DNA of 64,000 bases. Origin: Carboxylicivirga sediminis. Its GTDB lineage: Bacteria > Bacteroidota > Bacteroidia > Bacteroidales > Marinilabiliaceae. The notes beneath the pieces are model-generated. The model was not told the origin of the DNA. It ran no database searches and saw only the letters and a list, made by a program, of their open reading frames with translations. Positions within the stretch are counted from its first letter, which is position 1. The number at the start of each line of letters is the position of its first letter. The stretch spans positions 32,001 through 96,000 of the forward strand of contig NZ_JAGTAR010000014.1 of assembly GCF_018156225.1 (NCBI RefSeq), in the 5' to 3' direction. Of the stretch, positions 18,151-26,968 are shown piece after piece. Made by a program: the position numbers and the translations under genes.

Positions 18151-19524
18151 ATGTTTCTTTTAATGGTTGTAGTCTTTGTCGTGGGCTACGGATTTATTGT
18201 GTTTGAACATGTAAATCATATTAATAAAGCGGCAACAGCATTATGTATTGGCACCCTACTCTGGGCAATCTATGCTTTGGGAGGAGAAGGGATTTTATCC
18301 AATGGCGCCAGCGCATCCTGGTTACAGTTCTCCAAAACTCATGCAAGAGATGTAACGTATTTCATAACGCATCATGAGCTTTTTCACCACCTGTCGGAGA
18401 TATCATCTATTTTGTTTTTTCTGGTGGGTGCCATGACGATTGTCGAACTGGTTGATAAGTACCAGGGATTTAGGGTTATTACCAGTAAAATTGAGAGTGG
18501 TAATATTAAGCGGCTTCTTTGGATTATTAGTCTGCTCACATTTTTTATGTCGGCAGTGCTTGATAACCTCACAACCACTATTGTTTTAATTACTGTTTTA
18601 CGAAAGTTATTAACCAAACAGGAAAACAGGTGGGTGTTTGCCAGTGTAGTTGTTATTTCAGCCAATGCAGGCGGTGCATGGTCTCCAATTGGTGATGTTA
18701 CCACTATAATGCTTTGGATAGGCGGTCAGATAACAGCGGCACATATAATAGGATCATTAATTGTACCGAGTGTTGTTAATATGTTGGTTTCAACGGTATT
18801 GTTTAGTCTTTTTACAGTTAAAGGACAATCTATAAAGCCGGTGTTGCCAGATGATGAAACGCGTGAGTTTACCACGCACCAGGAACGGGTATTTATGTTG
18901 GTAGTTGGTACGCTTGCCTTAATATCTGTTCCTGTTTTTAAAACTATCACCCATTTGCCACCCTATTTGGGGATGTTGCTTGGTTTGTCAGTGTTATGGA
19001 TTATGACCGACAGATACCTAAAAAAACGCAGTGCTGCTGATAAACGAACATTGACAGTTACTGCAGCGCTAAAGGCTGTGGATATACCAACTGTTTTATT
19101 TTTTCTCGGCGTATTAAGTGCTGTGGCCGCCCTTCAATCGGCCGGTCATTTAGATGTGTTATCACAGTGGTTGGATAATAAGGTCCATAATATTTACGCT
19201 ATTAATCTGCTGATAGGTGTTATCTCGTCGATTGTTGATAATGTACCATTGGTAGCTGCTTCTATGGGTATGTATTCAATTGAGGCTGCCGATGCTGTTG
19301 GAATGGCCGGTAACTTTGTGCAAAATGGTGTTTTTTGGACCTTCCTGACTTACTGTGCCGGTACAGGTGGCAGCTTGTTAATTATTGGTTCGGCATCGGG
19401 TGTAGCTGCAATGGGACTTGAGAAAATTAATTTTCTGTGGTACCTCAAACGTATAAGCTGGATTGCCCTGGTGGGTTATCTGGCTGGTGCAGTAGCATAT
19501 TATATTCAGGTACAATTATTTTAA
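18151..19524 (+). CDS. nhaD: NhaD-type Na+/H+ antiporter
   Basis: 457-residue inner-membrane antiporter of the ion-transporter/NhaD superfamily, with about 12-13 helices. Family features: an HxxxH-type loop before the first conserved helices (HHELFHHLSEISSILFFLVGAMTIVELVD, about 73-101), SAVLDNLTTTIVLITVLRKL, ISANAGGAWSPIGDVTTIMLWIGG, SSIVDNVPLVAASMGMY and GTGGSLLIIGSASGVAAMG. These Asn/Asp pairs are the probable ion sites. It is the second Na+/H+ antiporter type in the window. Followed by a 40-residue membrane peptide gene and a hairpin. Confidence 0.92.
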   Translation: MFLLMVVVFVVGYGFIVFEHVNHINKAATALCIGTLLWAIYALGGEGILSNGASASWLQFSKTHARDVTYFITHHELFHHLSEISSILFFLVGAMTIVELVDKYQGFRVITSKIESGNIKRLLWIISLLTFFMSAVLDNLTTTIVLITVLRKLLTKQENRWVFASVVVISANAGGAWSPIGDVTTIMLWIGGQITAAHIIGSLIVPSVVNMLVSTVLFSLFTVKGQSIKPVLPDDETREFTTHQERVFMLVVGTLALISVPVFKTITHLPPYLGMLLGLSVLWIMTDRYLKKRSAADKRTLTVTAALKAVDIPTVLFFLGVLSAVAALQSAGHLDVLSQWLDNKVHNIYAINLLIGVISSIVDNVPLVAASMGMYSIEAADAVGMAGNFVQNGVFWTFLTYCAGTGGSLLIIGSASGVAAMGLEKINFLWYLKRISWIALVGYLAGAVAYYIQVQLF

Positions 19525-19573
19525 TCTAATGCTTTTAAAGGGTTAGAGGTATATGTCTTTTAAATCTATAGCA

Positions 19574-19696
19574 ATGAAAAATATTTCTCTTAAAATCAAT
19601 AGTGCTAACAATTATCAATCCTCTAAAATGTGGATTGGGGTAGTTGTTCTAACCGTAATTGTGATGGTTATTCGTGTAATAACCGGTTCTTTTTAA
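19574..19696 (+). CDS. 40-residue single-pass membrane peptide
   Basis: Short ORF starting ATG AAA AAT, encoding 40 residues: a polar N terminus (MKNISLKINSANNYQSSK) followed by one hydrophobic helix (MWIGVVVLTVIVMVIRVI) and TGSF. It begins 49 bases after the nhaD stop codon and is followed by a terminator-like hairpin, so it would be the last cistron of the nhaD transcript. This recalls small membrane subunits such as KdpF in other transporters, but that is analogy only. No homologue is known to me. Confidence 0.55.
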   Translation: MKNISLKINSANNYQSSKMWIGVVVLTVIVMVIRVITGSF

Positions 19697-19717
19697 TATT
19701 TTTTGGTTGAAGTGATT

Positions 19718-19758
19718 TGGCCGGACAGAAACCGTCCCTGATTTAGTCTGTTCGGTCA
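19718..19758 (+). terminator. Hairpin after the nhaD cluster
   Basis: TGGCCGGACAGA pairs with TCTGTTCGGTCA through 12 positions including G-T pairs, with a 17-base loop. The T tail is short, so termination may be partial. Confidence 0.6.
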
Positions 19759-19815
19759 TTCACTTTTAAACGTATATCCTCGTGGAATTATAGGCACTGC
19801 TATTTTGCTCAAACT

Positions 19816-20034
19816 TCATAGAACCTGGGGGATGAACCATCCCATTTTTTTCAGATGACGAAAGATTCCTGTTAATTCCAGCCCAATCTGCTTGAGGTTC
19901 AATGGAGCATAATCTTCCGGAGTAACAATTAGTTTCTTAGTGCGGTCTACATCAAATTGGTAAGACATTAAAATAAACAATAACTGATCCTCCTGATAGT
20001 TAGTTTTTCTTGTGCTGTTTAATCTCTTAGACAT
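19816..20034 (-). CDS. Small cytoplasmic protein, unknown
   Basis: 72 residues from the ATG at 20034 (MSKRLNSTRKTNYQEDQ...). Not recognised. The sequence has mixed helix and strand character (LLFILMSYQFDVDRTKKLIV, LNLKQIGLELTGIFRHLKKM). A frame opening at 20112 adds 26 residues with a hydrophobic stretch but is less likely as the start. It stands alone between the nhaD hairpin and the GH13-like gene. It may be a small DNA-binding or regulatory protein, but no motif shows this; it could be non-coding. Confidence 0.45.
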   Translation of the reverse strand: MSKRLNSTRKTNYQEDQLLFILMSYQFDVDRTKKLIVTPEDYAPLNLKQIGLELTGIFRHLKKMGWFIPQVL

Positions 20035-20174
20035 GTGTATAGTTTTACAGGGAAAAATTAAGACGGTAAAATTCGCCAATAGAACATAAACAAATGGCTC
20101 TGAAAAGACCATTTGCTATCCCAATTCGCTCAAATTACCGAAGCTTTGGTAAGCCTATACACACATGCGTATGT

Positions 20175-22001
20175 TTACTTTTTTAGATGCAGAATAATGG
20201 TTGATTTAGGTGGGATATTTACATCGTTAAAATCTTTGTATGATTCATCAGTTATGATGTCGATTCCCCAACTGTATTGCGATAAGATATCCTTGTATTC
20301 TTCTGTTTCAACCCGGTAGCTCGAAGCGCTAGAGTTATTAATAAACACCACCAAGGCCTGTTGTTCATTTCCTCTTGAATAGACATATAAATCGTTCTCG
20401 GGAAAGAAGTGATAAAAATGACCATTCAGTATTGAAGTATTCGCTTTTCGCCAGTTGAGCAGCTTTTTGAGGTTGTCATGAAACTGCTGCTGCTCAGCAT
20501 TCATGCCAGTACCTGTAAAACCATTGACTACATCGTCTTCCCAACCTCCCGGAAAATCCTTGGATAAATTGCTAAGTCCCTTGCCTTGCAGGCCTTTAAT
20601 CATCCATTCTGTTCCGTAATAGATAGATGGAATTCCAGGTGACGTTAGTAAGTGGGCAGTCATCATCAATAGTTGCTCTATGTCACTATCGGCATTAGTG
20701 TATGCGCGATTCAGCGTATGATTGTCGAGCATAATAATGTTATGGCGTGCTTGAGCAGGTGATTGATTGAGTGAATAATTGTAGATTGATGCAATACCAA
20801 TTTCAGAATCCTGAAAAGGCGAAAAGGCATCGGCCATAATCTTCGGATAGTTGTAGTTGTATATTAGCGTATTTAATTCTCCGGCAATTGGCTCCCAATA
20901 GATGTGCTGATTAGTATAAGAGTGATTATCCAGAACAATTGTTAGATCATTAAAGTTGCGCTTCAGTTGTTGGTATAACGCCTCAATCAATACCGGTTGG
21001 TTTCTGGCTGCCTGATCAATTTTAATGTGCTGTAAGCCTGTTGTTTCAATCCACCATATGCAATGTTGAATAATGAGCTTGTTGACGAGCGTGTTGTGCT
21101 GGTTCAGGGTAGGAAAGTTTGAGTATTCAATCAACCGTCTGTTTTTCTCTTGTGTTTGAGGTGGGCTGTATGGATCAGTCAGTACATCGTGGTTAGGATA
21201 GTCGGTATCATATCCAAAAACTTCGTTGTAAAAGAATGTAGAATCAATCATCTCTTTAAAGAAAGGGTGTTGATTGCCAATCTGATTCAGGTTAAAGGTC
21301 TGTATGCATTTAAGGTTTTGTTGCTCGCAGGCTTCCAGTAAGTTGTTGTAGAGTTTAATATCGCCTAATCGTTGATCAATCTGATAGAAATTAGTTGGAG
21401 CCTGACGTTTATAGGAGTTCATCATCAGGTTACTTTCCAGTATGGGCATCAGCTCAATGGCTGTAAATCCTAACTCTGCAATGTAGTTCAGTTTTGAAAG
21501 AACACCCTTTAGGTCGCCGCTATGAATGCCGGTAGGGTTGAGGCGATCTTTTTTCTCGAAGTAGCTGCTGATGTTATCGTTTTTTTCATCGCCGTTACAG
21601 AAACGATCTGGTATTATCTGGTAAATGGCATCTGCTGGTTGAAGCGACACGTATTCAGCTCGTTCTTTACGTTTTTCAATCCTGAAGGGCAGGGTATAAG
21701 GCTTTTTACCTTTGGTGTGAAATGTGATGTTAGCTATATGAGGTTGAACACTGTCAGGCACAGCTATTTCAAGAATGTGGAAACTGCTGTTGGCGGCGGG
21801 GTAGTGCTTCGTTAGGGTGATGTGAGCCGGATTAATACTGATGTCTTGTACTTCTGATGGTATGTTTTCGGCAATGACAATAACGTTATGGCTACTCATC
21901 CCAATCCACCAGTTCTGAGGACTTATTTTAATGTCCTTTCCAAAACATATAAGGCTGGAAACAACCCAAAGGCTACTGATTAAGACTGTGCGAATCTTCA
22001 T
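20175..22001 (-). CDS. GH13 alpha-amylase-family protein with degenerate active site
   Basis: Exported protein (signal peptide MKIRTVLISSLWVVSSLICFG from the ATG at 22001) with a cyclomaltodextrinase-type N domain (about 25-125), a GH13 barrel (about 130-520) and a C-terminal beta domain, the SusA/neopullulanase layout of 608 residues. The catalytic motifs are eroded: region I DxVxNH reads TFNLNQ (T235, Q240); region II GxRxD reads HIKID (K327, D329 kept); region III GE reads LD (D358); region IV NHD reads NHT (T429). Substrate loops near YHGY also differ. It is last in the minus-strand maltose operon. Probably a non-catalytic glucan-binding or regulatory homologue, or an enzyme with altered chemistry. 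Confidence 0.88.
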   Translation of the reverse strand: MKIRTVLISSLWVVSSLICFGKDIKISPQNWWIGMSSHNVIVIAENIPSEVQDISINPAHITLTKHYPAANSSFHILEIAVPDSVQPHIANITFHTKGKKPYTLPFRIEKRKERAEYVSLQPADAIYQIIPDRFCNGDEKNDNISSYFEKKDRLNPTGIHSGDLKGVLSKLNYIAELGFTAIELMPILESNLMMNSYKRQAPTNFYQIDQRLGDIKLYNNLLEACEQQNLKCIQTFNLNQIGNQHPFFKEMIDSTFFYNEVFGYDTDYPNHDVLTDPYSPPQTQEKNRRLIEYSNFPTLNQHNTLVNKLIIQHCIWWIETTGLQHIKIDQAARNQPVLIEALYQQLKRNFNDLTIVLDNHSYTNQHIYWEPIAGELNTLIYNYNYPKIMADAFSPFQDSEIGIASIYNYSLNQSPAQARHNIIMLDNHTLNRAYTNADSDIEQLLMMTAHLLTSPGIPSIYYGTEWMIKGLQGKGLSNLSKDFPGGWEDDVVNGFTGTGMNAEQQQFHDNLKKLLNWRKANTSILNGHFYHFFPENDLYVYSRGNEQQALVVFINNSSASSYRVETEEYKDILSQYSWGIDIITDESYKDFNDVNIPPKSTIILHLKK

Positions 22002-22089
22002 TTTAATCGAATTAAAAAGATGTGTGTATGGGTGACTGCACAAAATAGATAAAGCTGCTTACTATTGCAAGAAGAAGCAGCTTAAATGC

Positions 22090-22113
22090 AAAAAGGAGCC
22101 TTAAAACGGCTCC
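22090..22113 (-). terminator. Hairpin between the GH65 and GH13-like genes
   Basis: Read on the minus strand, GGAGCC, a seven-base loop and GGCTCC precede TTTTT. It lies in the 138-base gap after the GH65 stop codon, so it could reduce transcription into the GH13-like gene. Confidence 0.75.
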
Positions 22114-22139
22114 TCTTCGACATTATATAATCAGCAAAA

Positions 22140-24452
22140 TTATTTTGTCTGAACGGTTGTTGATTGCCCTGGTTCAACGCTTACTTTCTGGTCATATACT
22201 TTCAGTTCAATCTGATTTTTAGCATGTGACAGAATGGTTACTTCCTGGCTATTAACAATTACTTCCATATCATTGCCCATAAACGCAATGCGGAATGAAT
22301 ACTCTTGCCATTGTTTAGGTATAATAGGATTTAGGAAGAGCTCACCGTCGTGAACGCGCTTTCCGCCAAATCCTTCAACAATCGACATCCATGTACCTGC
22401 CATACTTGTGATATGAAGGCCTTCGTGTGCCTCATGATTGTAGTCATCAATATCCAATCGCGATGTGCGCAGATACATTTCGTAGGCCTTGTCGTAATCA
22501 CCAATTTTAGCTGCTAACACCGAGTGTACACAAGGTGAAAGAGACGATTCGTGCACTGTGCGAGGTTCGTAGAATTCGAAATTGCGTTTGATGGTTTCCA
22601 TATCAAACTCTTCTTCGAATACATAGATGCCTTGCAGTGTATCGGCCTGCTTAATGTAACAGCTGCGTAGGATACGATCCCACGACCAGTATTGGTTGAT
22701 AGGGCGTTCGGCCGGATTTAGCTGGTCAACCAATATCTGCTCTTTGTCCATATAGCCATCCTGCTGCATAAATACCTGCAGCTTTTCGTTATATGGGAAA
22801 TGCATTTTGGCAACTATATCTTCCCATCGTGGTACTTCACCTTCGTAGCTGAACGACGTTTTAGCGATTATTTCGTTATAACGTGCCTCATTCATGGCCT
22901 TCACCTTGGTCAAAGCTTCAATAGTGTATTTTAAGCACCATACAGCCATTTTGTTGGTATACCAGTTGTTATTGATGTTGTTTTCGTATTCGTTTGGTCC
23001 GGTAACCCCCAGCATTACATACTTTTGGCGTTCTTCAGAGAAGGTGATTCTCTGACTCCAAAAACGCGAAATGCCTAATAATACTTCCAGGCCATATTCG
23101 CTCAGATAAGCCTCATCATTAGTGTGGCGTATGTAGTTGTGGATAGCAAATGCAATGGCACCATTTCGGTGTATCTCTTCAAAGGTAATCTCCCACTCGT
23201 TATGACATTCTTCACCATTGATGGTTACCATTGGGTAGAGGGCAGCTCCATTTTTAAAGCCTAGTTTTTCGGCATTTTCAATGGCTCTGTCAAGGTGTTT
23301 GTATCGATAGATGAGCAGGTTGCGCGTCACCTCTGAAGGGGCTGTTGCAATAAAGAACGGCACACAGTATGCTTCAGTATCCCAGTAAGTTGAGCCACCG
23401 TATTTTTCGCCGGTAAAACCTTTAGGACCTACATTCAAACGCTCGTCCTCGCCGGTGTATGTTTGGTTGAGGTGGAAGATATTAAAGCGAATGCCTTGCT
23501 GGGCAGCTATATCGCCTTTGATGCGAATGTCGCTTAGTACCCATTTGTCGGCCCAAACCTTTATATGATCCTTTAATAAGGCCTCAAATCCTTTTTGAAA
23601 ACCTGACGCGGTAACTTTCTTAGTGGCTTCTAACACAGCTGCTTTGTCGTAGTTTAGCGAACTTGTAACCCCAACAATCTTATCAATTGAGAAGCATTCG
23701 CCTTCTTTTACGGTTCGCTCGATGCGGTTAGCTACCCAAGCCTCCTTTTTAAGAACTTCGGGTGTTGTTTTAAGCTCAGAATCACCAATTTTTGCGACGA
23801 TCTTCATGCCAAAACCGGCTCTGAAACCAATCTTCTTTGTTTCAGTTACCAGGTATGCTTCGCCGGCGTGTGCTTCCATTTCAATAATATTCCAGAACTT
23901 CTCATCGTAATTGGAATCTTCGTTCTCCACATCACCATCCAGGTAGGCCGTGAAAGCAATTTTACCATCGAAGTTAAGCGGAGTAACCGAATAGCGGATA
24001 GCACCATTCTCAGTGTCAGCCATACTTACAAAGCGCTTAGCCGATATCTGTATTTTTTTACCATCATCCATGGTGGCAGTAAACTCACGCAGCAGATAAC
24101 CCTCTTTCATGTTAAGAGTACGTTTGAAATTATCTGTTTTGCAAGTGTATAGGTCCAGGTAATGGCCATCAATTTGCACGTCAATACCAATCCAGTTTGG
24201 ACTGTTTAATACCTTCGCAAAATATTCAGGATAACCATTTTTCCACCATCCAACACGGGTTTTGTCTGGATAATAAATACCCGCTACATAACTTCCCTGC
24301 AAGGATGGACCTGAATAGGTTTCCTCAAAATTGGCTCTATGTCCCATTTTACCATTACCCAGGCTGAAAATACTTTCAGAAGACTGGTGGTTTTCGGGGT
24401 TAAAGCCTTCTTCTATGATGCACCACTCATCGTGTTTTAAATACTCCTTCAT
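22140..24452 (-). CDS. GH65 glycoside phosphorylase, probable maltose phosphorylase
   Basis: Splits an alpha-glucobiose with phosphate to beta-glucose 1-phosphate plus glucose. 770 residues, full family length, no signal peptide, so cytoplasmic. Order: N-terminal beta-sandwich (SIFSLGNGKMGHRANFEETYSG), linker, (alpha/alpha)6 barrel with YWDTEAYCVPFF, and ECHNEWEITFEEIHRNGAI containing the conserved acidic residues (E425/E426 in FEEIH; the general acid lies in this stretch), followed by HEGLHITSMAGTW. Maltose is the expected substrate because pgmB, a disaccharide MFS carrier and a Sus system are adjacent; trehalose or kojibiose remain possible. Confidence 0.9.
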   Translation of the reverse strand: MKEYLKHDEWCIIEEGFNPENHQSSESIFSLGNGKMGHRANFEETYSGPSLQGSYVAGIYYPDKTRVGWWKNGYPEYFAKVLNSPNWIGIDVQIDGHYLDLYTCKTDNFKRTLNMKEGYLLREFTATMDDGKKIQISAKRFVSMADTENGAIRYSVTPLNFDGKIAFTAYLDGDVENEDSNYDEKFWNIIEMEAHAGEAYLVTETKKIGFRAGFGMKIVAKIGDSELKTTPEVLKKEAWVANRIERTVKEGECFSIDKIVGVTSSLNYDKAAVLEATKKVTASGFQKGFEALLKDHIKVWADKWVLSDIRIKGDIAAQQGIRFNIFHLNQTYTGEDERLNVGPKGFTGEKYGGSTYWDTEAYCVPFFIATAPSEVTRNLLIYRYKHLDRAIENAEKLGFKNGAALYPMVTINGEECHNEWEITFEEIHRNGAIAFAIHNYIRHTNDEAYLSEYGLEVLLGISRFWSQRITFSEERQKYVMLGVTGPNEYENNINNNWYTNKMAVWCLKYTIEALTKVKAMNEARYNEIIAKTSFSYEGEVPRWEDIVAKMHFPYNEKLQVFMQQDGYMDKEQILVDQLNPAERPINQYWSWDRILRSCYIKQADTLQGIYVFEEEFDMETIKRNFEFYEPRTVHESSLSPCVHSVLAAKIGDYDKAYEMYLRTSRLDIDDYNHEAHEGLHITSMAGTWMSIVEGFGGKRVHDGELFLNPIIPKQWQEYSFRIAFMGNDMEVIVNSQEVTILSHAKNQIELKVYDQKVSVEPGQSTTVQTK

Positions 24453-24514
24453 TGTAATTTGGTTTTAAGATTTTAAGTTGGTGACTAGCGCCACTTTTCA
24501 TCAAAACCGTAATT

Positions 24515-25168
24515 CTAGTTTAGTTCCATTAATTTCTCATAGGTCATTTGATGCAAGCCATCAATTACCAGGTTAGCTTTGCCTAATACAACTGGTGACC
24601 CAATGCCCACACATTTCATATTACCGGCTAAAGCTGCTTCAACGCCAGCTTCAGCATCTTCAAATACCACACATTCCGATGGATCAACATTTAATGCTTC
24701 GGCCCCCTTCAGGAACACCTCAGGATTGGGTTTTGCCTCAGTTACTTTAGTGCCGTCAATAATGGCTTCAAACAATTCGGTTAGTTCTAATCGTTCCAGG
24801 ATGGTCATAGCATTTTTGCTGGCAGACCCTAAAGCAATCTTAATGCCTTTAGCTTTTAACTCTTGTAAAAATTCTTTCGCACCATCTAAAATTTCATCGG
24901 GCTGCATTTTTAAAATGAATGTTCTGTAGTTTTCATTTTTCTTTTCAGCCAGGCGGTGCTTCTCTTCATCGCTCAGGGTTATTCCGCCTATCTCCAGCAG
25001 TATGTTAAGCGAAGTCATCCGACTTACCCCTTTCAGACGCTCATTATCTTCCTCCGTGAACTCGAAGCCTAAGTTGCTTGCCAGTTCTTTCCATGCGATA
25101 TAGTGATACTTTGCCGTATCAACAATCACTCCATCTAAATCAAACAAACATGCTTTTATTTGTCTCAT
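24515..25168 (-). CDS. pgmB: Beta-phosphoglucomutase
   Basis: Converts beta-glucose 1-phosphate from the GH65 enzyme into glucose 6-phosphate. HAD superfamily with the helical cap: nucleophile and acid/base in CLFDLDGVIVDTAKYHYIAWK (D10, D12), the cap motif LKGVSRMTSLNILLE, ALGSASKNAMTILE, and VFEDAEAGVEAALAGNM for the metal site. 217 residues, normal length. It sits between the GH65 gene (62 bases downstream) and the MFS gene (10 bases upstream) in one transcription unit. Confidence 0.94.
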   Translation of the reverse strand: MRQIKACLFDLDGVIVDTAKYHYIAWKELASNLGFEFTEEDNERLKGVSRMTSLNILLEIGGITLSDEEKHRLAEKKNENYRTFILKMQPDEILDGAKEFLQELKAKGIKIALGSASKNAMTILERLELTELFEAIIDGTKVTEAKPNPEVFLKGAEALNVDPSECVVFEDAEAGVEAALAGNMKCVGIGSPVVLGKANLVIDGLHQMTYEKLMELN

Positions 25169-25178
25169 CCAATTTGTT

Positions 25179-26537
25179 TTATTCTGTTGTTTCTGTTTCT
25201 GATTTTACAAATGATACCATGAAGGCACCTAAAATCATAATTACACCGGCCATAATCAGGATGTATATGCCCTGACCTCCAAAGAACATTCGTAAGATGG
25301 GACCACCAATAACGCCACTCAAAATTTGAGGGACAACAACTGTCAGGTTAAACAGTCCCATGTAAATACCCATGCGTTTGGCAGGAAGTGAGCCTGAAAG
25401 AATGGCATATGGCATTGCTAAAATACCTGCCCAGGCAATTCCGATTCCAACCATTGATATCAATAGCATGTACTGATCATTAAAGAAATAGGTTGAAATA
25501 TATCCTAAGCCACCGAGTAGCAATGAGCCGGCATAAACTGTTTTGCGACTGGTTAGTTTAATAAACCAAGGCATAGCAATTGAAAAGAGAGCAGCCACAG
25601 CACTATACACCGCAAAACAAATACCTACCCAGTTACCAGCTTCATTAAAAGCTTTTAGTGTGGCTTCATTTGTTTCTGTTTCGGCATTAAAATCTATTGG
25701 TACGCCAAAGTAGTGTTGTGAAATGGCAGTGGTAGAATATACCCACAGCAGGAAAAGCGGAAACCATGAAAACAATTGTACAATTGACAATTGTTGCATT
25801 GTTTTAGGCATGTTGATTAAAAGCTTCCAGAAGCTTTCTTTCTGGGCTTTATCTTCTTCAGTAATATTTTTGTATGCCTCAAACTCCTCCGGAGGGTACT
25901 CTTTTGTTTTAAATACTGTTACCAAAACGCTTATCAGTAATAATGATCCGCCAATGTAGAATGACCAGATAACCGATGGGGCTACTTTTCCAGCCTCAGG
26001 TTCATTTTCGATACCTATGGATGTTAGTATAAAAGGTAATGCTGATCCAATAACAGCTCCTGTATTTATCAGGAAGCTCTGGACTGAATAACCAATGTTT
26101 CGCTGTTCTTCCGGGGTCATATCTGCTACCAGAGCTCTGAATGGTTGAAATGTCACATTAAATGAACCATCCATTAATGCCAGCATTGCTACTCCGAAAA
26201 ACAAAACACCAGCCCCGCCGGCTTTTATTACCAATGGCGCATTGGGCATAAAAAACATCGCAATCATTGAAACAATGGCACCAGCTAAAATATAAGGTGA
26301 ACGACGACCGAGCCTTGTCCATGTTTTATCGCTGGCTGCACCTACAACCGGTTGAACGATTAAACCCATAATGGGAGCAACCAACCAAAAAAACGACAGG
26401 TTATGTGGGTCGGCGCCTAAACTGGTTAAAATACGACTAGCATTTGCATTTTGTAGTGCAAACCCAAATTGTACGCCTAAAAAGCCAAAGCTTAAGTTCC
26501 AAATTTGCCAAAAGGATAACTTTGGTAATTGTTTCAT
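25179..26537 (-). CDS. MFS transporter, maltose/sugar type
   Basis: 452-residue, 12-helix permease of the SLC45-like/maltose branch of the major facilitator superfamily. Signatures are WNLSFGFLGVQFGFALQNANASRI in helix 1, GAASDKTWTRLGRRSPYILAGA in the 2-3 loop, and DMTPEEQRNIGYSVQSFLINTG. It probably moves maltose or short maltodextrins from periplasm to cytoplasm for the GH65 phosphorylase. First gene of the minus-strand operon; two LacI-type sites lie upstream. Confidence 0.9.
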   Translation of the reverse strand: MKQLPKLSFWQIWNLSFGFLGVQFGFALQNANASRILTSLGADPHNLSFFWLVAPIMGLIVQPVVGAASDKTWTRLGRRSPYILAGAIVSMIAMFFMPNAPLVIKAGGAGVLFFGVAMLALMDGSFNVTFQPFRALVADMTPEEQRNIGYSVQSFLINTGAVIGSALPFILTSIGIENEPEAGKVAPSVIWSFYIGGSLLLISVLVTVFKTKEYPPEEFEAYKNITEEDKAQKESFWKLLINMPKTMQQLSIVQLFSWFPLFLLWVYSTTAISQHYFGVPIDFNAETETNEATLKAFNEAGNWVGICFAVYSAVAALFSIAMPWFIKLTSRKTVYAGSLLLGGLGYISTYFFNDQYMLLISMVGIGIAWAGILAMPYAILSGSLPAKRMGIYMGLFNLTVVVPQILSGVIGGPILRMFFGGQGIYILIMAGVIMILGAFMVSFVKSETETTE

Positions 26538-26711
26538 AATTACTTGTTTTTAGTTACAGGAATACCAATTGATGACAGTTAGTAAACCAACTGCAGGCAA
26601 AATGATATTCATAGTCTTAGATGAGGTACAATAATACCTTAATGACTTATAAAGGTATAAGCATTATTGAAAGGCATTAACAGGAAAGTCTCTTATCAAT
26701 TAAATCCAATA

Positions 26712-26719
26712 CAAATTTA
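26712..26719 (-). promoter_or_regulatory. Candidate -7 element of the MFS-pgmB-GH65 operon
   Basis: On the minus strand the sequence is TAAATTTG, a match to TAnnTTTG, about 175 bases before the MFS start codon and about 80 bases downstream (in transcription direction) of the palindromic LacI-type site. No convincing -33 element was found. Confidence 0.4.
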
Positions 26720-26800
26720 AGATAAACTTAATATTTATGCCAGCTTTATTTGTTGCGGTGTTTTAGGCTATCTTCAAATAAATCAGTGCTATTACTGATT

Positions 26801-26812
26801 GCAAACGTTTGC
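26801..26812. promoter_or_regulatory. LacI-family operator, perfect palindrome
   Basis: GCAAACGTTTGC is a perfect 12-base palindrome with the central CG typical of LacI-family sites. It lies between lacI and the MFS gene, the natural target of the adjacent LacI-type regulator. Confidence 0.82.
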
Positions 26813-26866
26813 GAAACACCTTGCATTATTTAGAGATAGGCTGAAAATTAACAAACCGATTTTTTT

Positions 26867-26878
26867 GCAAACGTTTTC
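26867..26878. promoter_or_regulatory. Second, imperfect LacI-family operator
   Basis: GCAAACGTTTTC differs from the perfect site at one position and lies 66 bases from it, so the pair could support cooperative or looped binding. The rest of 26538-26968 holds no ORF. Confidence 0.68.
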
Positions 26879-26968
26879 GGTAGATGTTACTTTACAGCCA
26901 ACAGCCCATTGACTGCATGGTTAACAATGGCCATTAATGTAGCTGTCTGTTAAAGTAAAGGGTAGTGT

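Noticed and set aside
20091-20115. Hairpin CAAATGG ... CCATTTG downstream of the GH13-like gene
   Set aside because: Seven-base AT-rich stem without a T tail on either strand; too weak to call a terminator.
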